A DNA stretch of 24,567 bases from Pholiota molesta (Eukaryota > Basidiomycota > Agaricomycetes > Agaricales > Strophariaceae). The stretch is taken from positions 1 through 24,567 of the forward strand of contig JACGCK010000431.1 of the NCBI GenBank assembly GCA_014925825.1, written 5' to 3'. Below, in pieces: positions 9,403 to 20,754 of this stretch. Numbering within the stretch: position 1 is the first letter of the stretch; each line of letters begins with the position of its first letter. A program made the translations under genes and the position numbers. The notes beneath the pieces are model-generated. The model made no database searches. It was not told where the DNA came from and saw only the letters and a list, made by a program, of their open reading frames with translations.

Positions 9403-10290
9403 ATGATTCTTCCTCAGTACAGTCCAAATCAAGCTTTTTGCGATGTTTCAGCCTTAGAAGCAGGTCATATTGGCCTCACTGACGAGATGTACATCACCGG
9501 GGCAATCCCGGGAAAAGTTACCACTGCCCCTTCTTTGTCTTTTCTTATTCGCCATTCTACAAGCGGCCAAACGATTGTCTTCGATTTGGGTATACGAAAA
9601 GACTGGGAGAATTATCCTCCAGTTGTCGTTGAATGGGTTCGACAGTGTTACCCACTATCCGTTCCTCAAGATGTCGCCGAATCACTCGTGAAGGGTGGAC
9701 TACCTCCTTCCGATGTTAACTATGTTTGCCTATCCCATTGCCATTTTGACCACATAGGGGATACAAGGCCATTTATAAACAGCACATTTCTGGTGGGAGG
9801 CACTTGCCAATCCATGTTGAAGCCTGGGTACCCCGAAGATCCTAAGAGTAGCTTCGTATCGGATCTTCTCCCAGCAGGACGAACGATATTCTATGACACC
9901 AGCGATTGGAAGCCAATTGGTCCCTTCCCTCGAGCATTCGACTTCTTCGAGGATGGAAGTCTCTTCATCATCGACGCACCGGGCCACCTAGCTGGACATA
10001 TCAACGTCCTCGCGCGTACGTCTTCCGACGGGGGATGGATATATCTGGCGGGAGACAGCGCCCATCATTGGAATCTCGTCACACTCGAATCCGCTATCGC
10101 TACAGGCCACCCAGGTCATGCCCATAACTGTGCGCACGAAAATAAAGAAGCAGCCGAGGAACATATCCTTCGCATCAACACCCTCATGAAGATTCCTCGT
10201 GTGAGGGTGCTTTTAGCCCACGACGAGCCATTTTACTCCAAGAATAAAGATGGACCTGTATTTTGGCCAGGAAAGATACCTTCTTTGTAA
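9403..10290 (+). CDS. Metallo-beta-lactamase-fold hydrolase, copy 1
   Basis: A 295-residue protein of the metallo-beta-lactamase superfamily in one exon. The zinc motif HxHxDH reads SHCHFDHIGD with ligands near H112, H114, D116 and H117. The later DAPGHLAGH, LAGDSAHHW (bridging Asp) and LLAHDEPFY supply the remaining typical ligands. The N-terminus (QAFCDVSALEAG, DEMYITGAIPG) and the block GPFPRAFDFFEDGSLFIIDAPG are shared with the copy 500 bp downstream. The fold includes lactonases that open acyl-homoserine lactones and related rings, and a fungal lactone/lactam detoxifying role is plausible, but substrate is inference. No signal peptide, so cytosolic. The start at 9403 is chosen by alignment to copy 2; an ATG at 9214 would add 63 residues. 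Confidence 0.88.
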   Translation: MILPQYSPNQAFCDVSALEAGHIGLTDEMYITGAIPGKVTTAPSLSFLIRHSTSGQTIVFDLGIRKDWENYPPVVVEWVRQCYPLSVPQDVAESLVKGGLPPSDVNYVCLSHCHFDHIGDTRPFINSTFLVGGTCQSMLKPGYPEDPKSSFVSDLLPAGRTIFYDTSDWKPIGPFPRAFDFFEDGSLFIIDAPGHLAGHINVLARTSSDGGWIYLAGDSAHHWNLVTLESAIATGHPGHAHNCAHENKEAAEEHILRINTLMKIPRVRVLLAHDEPFYSKNKDGPVFWPGKIPSL

Positions 10291-10785
10291 CCTTCCCCTG
10301 GTCTCCTAAAGCAGACTCCGATATGACATCAATGTTGATGATGAGTCGACCAACTCTCATATGACCTTCCCCCATCTAATCTACAAATTTCCCAAAAATT
10401 TCCCCAAGAACAAGAATTTATCTTCATAGATTCCCACGTGCATTGTAATATCGCTATTTCCGACTCATGCAAGTAGGCCGGTTCTAAAAGAGGAAGTCCG
10501 GCGGGAACTCTATCGAGGATTCCCGCCGCAGTTCAACATCTGGTCAACGTCCTCCAACATCTTCTTTTAGAGGGACAGTCACGAGGCTATCGTGCATGCA
10601 TCTGTGGTGATTTCTGATTAATATCACTGATAATCCGAGTCGATAACCTTCAGTTTTAACTACTAACGCTCAGCACCTGCCACCAAGTGATAAGCCTCTC
10701 TCGACTTGAAGCTCAAACACTTGACGAGTGAGTTCTGAAGCTTGACAACAAGCCTGTGGATGAGGCTAATTTGACTTATTGTAGA
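10291..10785 (+). promoter_or_regulatory. Spacer between tandem MBL genes
   Basis: This 495-bp stretch carries the end of copy 1 and the promoter of copy 2. A CACGTG hexamer lies at 10436-10441. A probable 5'-UTR intron (gtgagt at about 10729 to ttgtag at 10784) ends one base before the start ATG. No gene seen. Confidence 0.45.
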
Positions 10786-11709
10786 ATGACACCACTCCCA
10801 GCTCCTACTTCCGGCCAAGCATTCTGCAATGTATCTGCTCTAGAAGGTGGTACGATGAATGCACCAGATGAAATGTTCATCGCCGATGGAGCTCCTGGAC
10901 AAAGAAGCACGCTACCTTCTTTATGCTTTCTGATACAACACAGTAACCGACCAGAGAAGATAGTTTTCGACCTAGGAATAAACAGAGACTTATCAAAATA
11001 CCCACCAGCTGTCCTAGGGGAGGTCGGTGGCTCTGATTCGGAGGCCTTATTTCGAGTCGGAAACACGCCCACAGTCCTTGAGTCACTCGCAAAGGGCGGT
11101 CTGAGCCCTGATGACATAGATTTTGTCTGCATATCGCATGTCCACTGGGACCATACTGGCGAGCCGCATGCCTTCAAGAAGAGCACATTCCTTGTCGGTG
11201 ACGAATGTCGGCCTCTCTTCGACAATGCCTATCCAAAAAATCCTAGATCTTGGCTCTCCAGCGATCTCTATCCGGCAGACCGCACACGATACTTACCTGT
11301 TGGCGAGTGGTCGCCTCTCGGACCCTTCCCCCGTGCTTTCGATTTTTACGGTGACAGTAGTCTCTATATCGTCGACAGCCCGGGCCACGCAACAGGTCAC
11401 ATTACCATCCTCGCGCGCACCTCTCCCGACGGCGCATGGATTTATCTCGCAGCGGATAGCGCGCACCACTGGCGTATCATGACTGGCGAGTCGCAGATGA
11501 CAACCGGGATGCCATACGGATGCATTCATGATGATAAGGATAAGGCTGATGAACATATTGCACATGTTCGTGAGCTAGGAAATTTACCCCGCGTACAAGT
11601 TGTGCTGGCGCATGACCTTTCATGGTATAATCTGAACAAGGACGGAGATGCATTTTGGCCAGGACAGATACAGCCGTTGTCTGCTGAGGCGCCAAACCCG
11701 GACTTTTGA
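10786..11709 (+). CDS. Metallo-beta-lactamase-fold hydrolase, copy 2
   Basis: A 307-residue paralogue of the preceding gene in the same orientation, single coding exon. The zinc motif reads SHVHWDHTGE (H118, H120, D122, H123), with DSPGHATGH, LAADSAHHW and VLAHDLSWY downstream. All metal-binding residues are present, though the Gly before the bridging Asp in copy 1 is Ala here. It differs by a short insertion before the metal motif (around GGSDSEALFRVGN) and a longer C-terminal tail. A splice acceptor (ttgtag) ends one base before the ATG and pairs with gtgagt about 55 bp upstream, suggesting a 5'-UTR intron. Divergence is clear at protein level, so the duplication is not recent. Substrate unknown; lactonase-type activity is inference. 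Confidence 0.9.
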   Translation: MTPLPAPTSGQAFCNVSALEGGTMNAPDEMFIADGAPGQRSTLPSLCFLIQHSNRPEKIVFDLGINRDLSKYPPAVLGEVGGSDSEALFRVGNTPTVLESLAKGGLSPDDIDFVCISHVHWDHTGEPHAFKKSTFLVGDECRPLFDNAYPKNPRSWLSSDLYPADRTRYLPVGEWSPLGPFPRAFDFYGDSSLYIVDSPGHATGHITILARTSPDGAWIYLAADSAHHWRIMTGESQMTTGMPYGCIHDDKDKADEHIAHVRELGNLPRVQVVLAHDLSWYNLNKDGDAFWPGQIQPLSAEAPNPDF

Positions 11710-12620
11710 AGAGAATAGACACTGTACAAGTGTTCATAGGACGTATGATTTTACCATTCAAGTTTACCATTGCGTCGGACTAAATACTTTCTGATACACA
11801 AGTAACGCAGTTGTAAACCTATCCCGGTTATTCTATGGTACAACGTAATGACAATTCCAAAGGTTATGGCCCGATGGGGGAATTCTCTCCATGTACATTG
11901 TACATTACATGGGCATCAATGCATATGGTCTGATCAGTAAAAATTGACAGGCGCTAATCGATGTACTTCTGAGTCCGAAGCTGTTCATCCGACTCCGTGT
12001 GGACTCTGCCTTCAGCACGAGTCTGAGTTCAACAGGTCTAGGTTCAATGATGTTTAATGACGTACATTGAGATATCACTCGACTTTCAGTAGGATGGCTA
12101 GGGAAGTGAAGGTTGACGTTAGACTCCCATCACATCTATCGCATTTGCTGACGGAGAGAAACCCCGAGCAGTACTAACGTTCCATTGAAGTATCATTATC
12201 TAAAATAAAGAGTTAGCCTAATTCTTGACCGACCATTCTGAATTTCGCCAGCGATGTGCCAGAGATAACTTCAGGGGCACGCGCAGCCTTTAGCTGTTTT
12301 GGCATTTTCCATCAGAAGACAACCAGAGTACTCGGGATGCTACTCGTATGTTGCATGTCAAGAAGAAGAAAGCTATTTCGGAGATCGTTGTCGTAAAGCT
12401 GGGGAAAAAAAATCGTAATGGAAAGGAGAGCTCGGATAGAGCATATTGCATATATTACAATGCACAGATGATACATAGTCTTTGGTCCACGTTTGGATTC
12501 GGATATACAGAGCCTTCTAAAAGATAGATGGTATCTAGTGCTTGCATATCGGAATAGATGCATGAGGAGTAAATATGGAAAAGAAAATCCAAGAACGCGT
12601 TAGGGGGAATTTGGGCGGAA
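11710..12620. other. Convergent spacer, no gene seen
   Basis: This 911-bp stretch lies between the stop codons of MBL copy 2 and DAHP synthase. Short open frames on both strands lack recognisable content. A small inverted repeat, atgtaca-t-tgtacat, lies at 11891-11905. It should contain both 3' UTRs. Confidence 0.5.
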
Positions 12621-14015
<1,395 letters not shown>

Positions 14016-14475
14016 ATCAAGTTCGGAAGACACTGTTTTGAAAGATGAAAGGGTCTTTATAAGTAGTTCATGCGTGGGATCAGAAACGATGGCACTTACT
14101 GTTAAGTGGAGATGTTAACAGTGAATTTTAGAATTGGGCTGTTGACCAGTGCCGGGGGATCAAGTCGGCGATGGGACACGTTCGAATAAGTAACCCAGGT
14201 AGATAGCAGATCAAAGCTTATAATGCGAGTCTATCGGCAGAGGACTGGATCAGCGCTGGGCAGGATGCAGGGACTTGCTTAAGATCTGCTTAGCTTAAGA
14301 TGACTCCGATCTCAAAGGTGGTTTGCTCAATGTAAAAATCACGCACGTGATCCACACGCTGTCCGCTTTTGGCAACTCCTCAAGCAACCTGCTTCTCTCC
14401 GTCACCACCCAATCCTCCGTTCCGTCCTAGCTGGTTCCTCTTTATCCTTTCTATTTCCCCTATTACCAATTCGAA
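14016..14475. promoter_or_regulatory. Divergent promoter DAHP synthase / TIM9
   Basis: A 460-bp region between two divergent start codons. A CACGTGAT element at 14344-14351 (ATCACGTG on the other strand) matches the Cbf1-type bHLH consensus RTCACRTG. A pyrimidine-rich stretch (about 14380-14460) leads into the TIM9 start, as is common before fungal transcription starts. Confidence 0.5.
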
Positions 14476-14917
14476 ATGGATTTCTCAAACTTCAACCCGG
14501 CGGAGCAGGCTCATATGACGAAAGTCATCGAGAAGCGCCAGGTATGCCATCGCAGGCATACGCGCATTTGAACGAGAGGCTGATTGTCCAAATGTGGTTG
14601 TCCGAATAGATGCAAGACTTCCTCCGAATGTACTCGAATATTGTTGAGAAGTGTTTCAACACATGTGTGAATGACTTCACAAGCAAGGCACTATCGTCCA
14701 AAGAGGTTTTTGATCACCACTTTGCTTTCCGACGCGGCATTGAGCCTGGCTATTATTCAGGACACATGTATCTTGAACTGCACGGAGAAGTTCCTTAAGC
14801 ACTCAGAAAGGGTTGGAGCGCGATTTGCTGAAGCTAATGCAGGTTTGTGTCCGTCCACATTATCCGAAATATTACTCATCCTCTCATTACTCAGAGGCAA
14901 TGGAAGCACAAAAATGA
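14476..14917 (+). CDS. TIM9: Mitochondrial small TIM chaperone Tim9
   Basis: Tim9 forms the Tim9-Tim10 hexamer of the intermembrane space that escorts hydrophobic carrier precursors to the TIM22 translocase. Exons: 14476-14541, 14610-14705, 14761-14842, 14895-14917; introns 52-68 nt; 88 residues, matching the family. The twin CX3C motif that forms two disulfides is present as CFNTC and CILNC, split across the second intron, with [13 protein letters not shown] between and [19 protein letters not shown] after. The stretch [19 protein letters not shown] is typical of Tim9 rather than Tim10 or Tim8. There is no cleavable presequence, as expected for Mia40 import substrates. Confidence 0.95.
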
Positions 14918-16421
14918 ACCACTAGAAGTTTACAATACCATATATCCCTTATCCCCACTCCAACTTGACTCTTTCATTAGCCATACTTAATGCACCGCCG
15001 ATTTTGATGCAGCGATAGCTCTCTCTCAAGCCGCCGAATAAGAAAACTTGACACGATGGCGACACCCATAATGCAACTGTTCTCGCCTTAAATCTCTTCT
15101 CCGTACAAGGCAATCTGAATCTGAAAGCTGATTCACCCATGCATCCAGGTCTGTAGTTATCCACAACTGCCATTTGATGGCCCTGGTAAACTATCCATGA
15201 AGCATGATCAAGTGTTAGCCAACTCAACAAACATCGAAATGACCTACCATCTACCCCAGGATGCAAAACTTCGGCTCGTTTTGGAGCTCCCTTCGTTCTC
15301 ATTTCGCTTGTCATAACTCTATACAACACCAAGTGTGGTCTCAAGAAGATCAACCACCTTGTGGCAGCCTCCTGATTGTGAGTTAAAGATATGCCTGTCC
15401 CTCAATACGCCGAGTTTCTCCAAATAGTTTTACGAGACTCTTCGCTTTGGGCGTGGCTCGACCTCCATTAACCAACTATAATCCACGATAACATGTCTGC
15501 AATAGAAGCGGATACCTGACGTCTGCAATTGATGGAGACGCTGACAAATGCGGCCTCCACCTCGTCTTCCTTGTTGAGACACTAAACTATCGGCCACCGG
15601 CTCAGGGCCCAGCGCTCAGTTTTCAAGTCCCTTCCTAGTTGGTGATGTAAGCTCCTATACTAACTCATCAATGATCCATCGATAATGGCGATGAGATATC
15701 CACCGGGATGGCTAAGGACACTTCTCTGATAGCCATTTCATACTGTGCCAAATGAAGGATCAGGGTACGTCTCAGTTTAACACCGGCTAAAGTCCAAGAG
15801 GACTTGTGCCTACCCTGTTGTATACTTCCTTTGGGAGTTTGTGCCAGTGGGATGCGGTCTGCCGAAGGAGTAAGAGATTTTTTGACCTTCCGGTGCTTTA
15901 CCTTCGCGCGGCTAGATATGATCAAAAGTCCTCATTGAATGGATGTGACAGCGCGCAAGTTTTCCTTTCGCGCTGGAAATTATGTTAACGGTGGTTTAGG
16001 GCTAGGAAGGGCCGAACGTGTTGCACCTTGGTTACGTCGGTGGGTCGATTCGGCAATATGATTTCGACCGCCGTTAAAGTGCTATCTAGTGGTACAATGG
16101 CCAGTGCTTTAAGTTCCAACACATGCCCATAGGCCGTTGTTCTCAGACTTTATTCAAAAGGGTAAGCACAGCCTCATTCAGTCTGCACACTGCAGGACTG
16201 CCGTTAGCGCCCATCGACATAGTGCGAATGACGTCATGCAATAGATCAAAGGACCTGTGCAGTAGTCCTGCTCGTTTACTACCTTTCCAATTCGATTTGA
16301 AACGGTGATTAACTAGACCAGTATATTTCTTATTGAATAAATATCGGTCCAGGGTAGATGAATGAACTCTATTGAATCACGGAATAACGGCAGATATTGC
16401 CCATGTAACATGTGGCCCGCT
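14918..16421. other. 1.5-kb gene-poor stretch
   Basis: No gene is recognised. The longest frame (minus, 14949-15353, 134 codons) is rich in Arg and Cys, with no domain and no splice partners, and is judged chance. No inverted or direct repeats were found linking it to the transposons at the left. It could hold a decayed gene or an unrecognised element that eye inspection cannot resolve. Confidence 0.5.
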
Positions 16422-17322
16422 TTACGTTGAAACAGACGCCATTTCTTCCTGCAATATGCTGGTGAATGTCGCAGGTTCCGAATGGGCATGCTCTTCTATT
16501 TGATTAAAGCAAGCTACGATTTCTGGATGGTCGAGAATATAAGCGCCCGTATTGACATCATCGGAGAGGCCGGCCTTGATCACGGCTGGCCTCAAATGTG
16601 TCCGATTGCGCAGGATCCATTGCCTAATAACCGCAAGGCATGGTAAGATCGAAGAAGATAAAGCCAGAACAAGAATATGCACCTTGTGAATTTCTCCTCC
16701 AGTTCTGCCTCTGGTATCCGGTTCAGTTGCCTCAGCAATCGCGCCTTGTTCGCCCTCGCCCAGATAATATTAAGTGGGGGGATATCGGGCCTGATTTTAA
16801 GGAAGGCCTGTTTGAACGTTTGGAGAGCTCTTTCTTCCTCCCCGTCTATTCTGCTGAGTGCCACCGCCAGGAACAGTGTTGGCACTACGTCGACGGCATC
16901 GGGACCATTAACGCGCTTGCACGTTTCAGCGATGAAAGTCAGCGGTGCGAGGGCTTCGGCAATTCTCGACGGTGTCGAGTGCTTTATCGACTTGGCGTTA
17001 ATAACGGGAATGGCATCTGCGATATCGAACATACCCGAAGATAGATGGACAGCTGCCAGGCGGTCCGATCGAGAATAGTTTCTCGAACTTTTGCGACTTC
17101 ATCTGGTCTCAGCTGTTTGCTGTCGTTATCATTAAGGTATCCAAGAGATACTAGATGTGATAGAGATCCGTTCGCGTGGAGTTCGTCCAAGAACCCTTCC
17201 ACCTGTCTAATTGTCTTTCGCTGAAAGCCAGGCGGTAATGTTGGGAACTCGGCGTAAAGTTGATCTGAGAATATAGATACGGAATCTCCATTGGGTAGCG
17301 TGATGTGAGGTATTCCTGACAT
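16422..17322 (-). CDS. Conserved-looking protein of unknown function, frameshifted
   Basis: I do not recognise this gene. From an ATG at 17322 one frame runs about 83 residues (MSGIPHITLPNGDSVSIF ... RPDEVAKVRETILDR). A second frame then takes over (DRLAAVHLSSGMFDIADAIP) and continues with LAPLTFIAETCKRVNG, IDGEEERALQTFKQAF and IIWARANKARLLRQLNRIPE to a GT-AG intron (16624-16682) and a last exon, 16422-16623 (QWILRNRTHLRPAVIKAGL to the stop). Total coding length is 842 nt, one short of a multiple of three, so a single missing base near 17065-17080 explains the break; about 280 residues. The middle is helical and TPR-like in feel, but I would not assign a domain. Divergent from the G-patch gene across 226 bp. 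Confidence 0.65.
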
Positions 17323-17548
17323 CACAAGCAGAGGTGGAGTGGACAATCGATGAGACTCTGGACGAAGTTGTGCATGATCCTCGCTGGGTGGCTCAGTGAT
17401 AATATCGGTTTTGTCGCTGTCTGTGCCTGACAATCAACTGACAATATGTTGAAGACGATCGGGCGTCGGCCCGGCGATATGATTGATTATGTCACCGGCA
17501 GTGCGGTCACTGCGGTGCCACCGGTGACTCTTTCAACTTCACACCTTC
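17323..17548. promoter_or_regulatory. Divergent promoter of unknown gene / G-patch gene
   Basis: A 226-bp region between two divergent start codons. It contains a nested inverted repeat just upstream of the G-patch start (17491-17528), listed separately. Confidence 0.45.
17491..17528. repeat. Nested stem-loop in promoter/5' UTR
   Basis: GTCACCGG (17491-17498) and CCGGTGAC (17521-17528) are perfect inverted copies. Between them CAGTG and CACTG (17499-17512) form a second small stem. It sits 20-58 bp before the G-patch ATG, so it could fold in the mRNA leader or act as paired regulator sites. Confidence 0.5.
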
Positions 17549-18838
17549 ATGGCCACAGTCACCCACTATATCCACTCGCATTATGATCCAGAGGACCGCG
17601 AAAAGCTAGAGAGGGAGACAGGCCAACTGGCAGACGAGGATGATCCTGAGCGAGCATGGCAGCGTGAAGCCTCCCGAATTGCACGGCGGACAGCACCAGC
17701 GCCGCACTTCGTTCCCGCCACTATGCCCTATGGCGAATGGAGTACCGCGAAAGGAAGCTCGTCCAAAACCACTGAAACATTGATGGATCCCTTTGGCAAT
17801 TCGGTGTCCGGCTGGTATCGTTCTTTGACGAGTACTAAATCTGCCACTGTCCCTTCAACCCCCACCACATCAAGCAAGTCAAGCTCTAAAACACTTTCAC
17901 CGCCAGAACCTGTTACCGCTCCTCAACCAAAGAGAGCCGAATCACGAAATAAAAACAATTGGTTCATTATGAAGGCCATACATTCTGAACCTCCGCGTTC
18001 AGTTTCCGCTCCCGCTCCTAGTCTGGCTGATATGCTCGCCCGACATCCTCCACCTCTGCCATCAGAAGAAAAGTATACCCCGCCCGTATTTCTCGAAATA
18101 GGCCCTTCAAACAAGGGCTTTGCCATGCTTCAGCGTTCAGGATGGAACGAAGGAGAACCTCTTGGTCCTGATGTCATTCGGAGGAAGCCTGCGGACGATA
18201 TTCTGCCAGACGGAGACATGATCCCTACCGAATCCAGTAAACGCAAAGGGAAGATGCCCGTATCTCGGCAGCGCAATGCTACCACAACTCCACCATCGCA
18301 CCAGCAGAAGATGGTGGAGGTCAAAATGGAAAACTTCGACGACGTGAGTGAATTGCGGGGTGTTGATGTGATAGACCTCACACTCTCAGATTCCGAGTCC
18401 GACTCGAGTGAGGCAGTAGAATCAGGTCCAAACCCTGAAGATAGGGGGGCCGAACACGAAGTGGCGGCGGCGGTATCTGCTCCTCCAGACCTCCCAGATC
18501 TCGAAAGTGCTCCGGACAGACAGCTGACGCTGCCGAAGACTGCTAGTGACGACTCATCGCCTTATGCACGGAGGGCCCTTCTCACCCCTATAGCTACCGT
18601 GCTCAAGTCAGACCGATTAGGCATTGGCTTGAAGGCGAAAACAGTGGGCCCTCACAAGGCCTCTCGAAAACGTGTTACGCATAATACTGCGGCATTGGCC
18701 GCACACGTCAAGGCGGCGGAGGAAAGTCGGAAACGCAAACAGTTATTTGGGCGCGGGCACAGAGGGTTTGAGCGTCAGCGAAAAAGAGACGAAGAGCACC
18801 GGAAGGCTCTGCTAGCGGAGCTCAAGAGTCCCTGGTAA
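17549..18838 (+). CDS. G-patch domain protein with SUMO-interacting motif
   Basis: A 429-residue intronless protein. A G-patch, which typically recruits and activates DEAH-box helicases, appears in two pieces: NKGFAMLQRSGWNEGEPLGP (about 188-207) and TPIATVLKSDRLGIGLK (about 346-362). The form resembles GPANK1-like proteins. Roughly 140 mostly disordered residues separate the halves and include VIDL (274-277) followed by TLSDSESDSSE, a textbook SUMO-interacting motif with a phosphorylatable acidic flank. The N-terminal region is Ser/Thr/Pro-rich. The C-terminal 60 residues are strongly basic and helical (RKRKQLFGRGHRGFERQRKR), fitting nuclear location and nucleic-acid binding. The start is the first ATG in an uninterrupted frame. 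Function (RNA processing or DNA repair) is inference. Confidence 0.85.
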   Translation: MATVTHYIHSHYDPEDREKLERETGQLADEDDPERAWQREASRIARRTAPAPHFVPATMPYGEWSTAKGSSSKTTETLMDPFGNSVSGWYRSLTSTKSATVPSTPTTSSKSSSKTLSPPEPVTAPQPKRAESRNKNNWFIMKAIHSEPPRSVSAPAPSLADMLARHPPPLPSEEKYTPPVFLEIGPSNKGFAMLQRSGWNEGEPLGPDVIRRKPADDILPDGDMIPTESSKRKGKMPVSRQRNATTTPPSHQQKMVEVKMENFDDVSELRGVDVIDLTLSDSESDSSEAVESGPNPEDRGAEHEVAAAVSAPPDLPDLESAPDRQLTLPKTASDDSSPYARRALLTPIATVLKSDRLGIGLKAKTVGPHKASRKRVTHNTAALAAHVKAAEESRKRKQLFGRGHRGFERQRKRDEEHRKALLAELKSPW

Positions 18839-19100
18839 CATTTTCATCTTGCCAATTTGACTGGTTTCAATTGGTTGTAAATTATTCCTTACTATGAATA
18901 CATTGTAATTCCCTTTGAGCAGCTATATGGTTACACTTATATAATAAGTAAATCGTAAGACGAGCCATGCCGAAAGCAAAAAGACGAGGGATTGAATTAA
19001 GATATCCAAAATTGTCTTGGGAATTTGGTAGTTCTAAAGGGGAAAAGAGAGAGCAATCGAAGGGGGAGAACAAAACAAGCACCAGAAAGAAGAGCAAAAA

Positions 19101-20754
19101 TCACGACATGGTGGGCTCGCCCCAGACGCCCTTGCCTGGCTCGCACATGACAGAAGCGACGTACATTCGCAGCCACTGCACCATCTCCTTGCTAATCTGG
19201 TTACATCGTCTCACATCTACCATCTCAATGCGGTGCGGCCCTGCAAGCAGCGCCGCGTGTCCGTTCTGGCGGCTTTTCATCCGAGCGTAGTTCGCTGCAG
19301 CTGCAGACGCTGACGACGAAAGCGACGCGACGCTAGTGTGGTAGCGTTTATACGCGTGCGGGTCGGCGGGAAGCCGGGATTCGACGAAAGCGCGGAGCGA
19401 ATCCCAATCGAAGGATGTACATCCGTCGAGTGTTACGTTTTCAAGACGCGAACATGCCCATGGCTGAGATGAAGACAACGCCTGAAATGGAGATGAGAAT
19501 AACGAAAGCGAGGCGCGGAGATCCCACTGACCTTGAAGGTAATATAGGTAAGGTCCTCGACATCGACGAGTTCCAAAGTGATTAGGGATGGGAGCTTGCG
19601 AATCAAATTCACGAACTTCATCTCGTTGAAAAGACATGTCTCTATCCGAAGAGACTTGAGTGGAAGCCTTGTCAGAGCTTGGACATAGAGGAGATGTAGG
19701 AGGGGGGTCGCATTTTCCAGATATGCCAATTCTAGAGACTCCAAATTAGGGAAGGATATATGGCTCATGATCTCACGAGTATGCGCAATGCCTGAATAAT
19801 AAAAGGACATCTTCTTGAGGCGAGGAAGGTGGATCTTGTTGCTGATTGGCGCGTCCATATCATCGACCACGACCATCGCGCAGGGATTTGAATCGACATC
19901 CGACATGTTTCGCAGCGCTAACTCCTCGAGCTCCGGACATTGTCGGAGAATATCAAGAAGCGTCCTGGCTGAAGGCGTAAACGAGTTGAAGTAGCCTCCT
20001 AACTTAAGAACACGGAGCCCTTTCATCATTGCCAAGTCCCATCCGAAATTGAATGACGTAAAAGAGCATGAACGGAGCCTCGGCGCGCATCCGTTGAATA
20101 AAAGGCATTATAGGCTTTGAATAGTGATCGTCCTGCATTGAATGATGTACATTGACGGACAGGCTCTCGAGCATCGGGGCATCCTCCTGGAATTGATGCA
20201 GCGCCAGGTACGCATGGTGGCGATTGGGCACGGTGAGGCTAAACGATTTCGTGCGCCACAGGGAGGGTCGGAACAGATCCATAGCATGCATGATCTGCTC
20301 GTTGATGCTCTGCAAATAATCGACGCGAGGACCAAAGTTGACGATGACGTCCAAGGGGCAGGACTTGGATCGTAAAATGCGTCTCCGGGCCTTCTCCAAA
20401 GAGTCGTGCGGGCTTACTGAGATCTTGGCCCAGAGCATGGGCGTGTTCAACGCCACTTCCGCCCAATATCGACTGTTTAGCGCAGGTAAATACCTAAATC
20501 ACCGGAAAGGAGTGCCGTCGAGGTACGCACCAGACCAGCATTAGCGTGGGTACCATGACAGGATCTTCATCGCCCATATCGAGGACACCAATAGAGAATA
20601 TACTCGACAGCAACTCGCTGGGCAGTCGCAAGACCGGCGACTGGAGGCGGACTGCTGTCTCCAATTTCGTCTCTAGTTCTGCGCGTTCCTTGACAAGGGA
20701 TGCCATTTTGACATCAATGGTTGTCAATGCATCCCGCAGGTAGGCGATGGACAT
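19101..20754 (-). CDS. F-box / leucine-rich-repeat protein, one-base frameshift
   Basis: This belongs to the expanded Agaricomycete F-box family: a short coiled coil (residues 12-35), an F-box core PVLRLPSELLSSIF (about 39-52), then CRYWAEVALNTPMLW and irregular leucine-rich repeats. Such proteins are presumed substrate receptors of SCF ubiquitin ligases. Exons (minus): 20531-20754, 19532-20472, 19101-19481, with introns of 58 and 50 nt. The middle exon switches frame: it reads to HYSKPIMP in one and resumes as LFNGCAPRLRSCSFTSFNFG in the next. Dropping one base of an AAAA run (20100-20103, plus strand) restores one frame of 514 residues. The summed exons are 1546 nt, one more than a multiple of three. 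An upstream ATG at 20917 is in another frame and is taken as leader. Confidence 0.8.

Noticed and set aside
11891..11905. atgtaca-t-tgtacat inverted repeat
   Set aside because: A 7-bp inverted repeat in AT-rich spacer sequence is expected by chance and has no supporting context.
14949..15353. 134-codon minus-strand frame downstream of TIM9
   Set aside because: Rich in Arg and Cys, no domain, no supported splice partners and no promoter context; likely chance.
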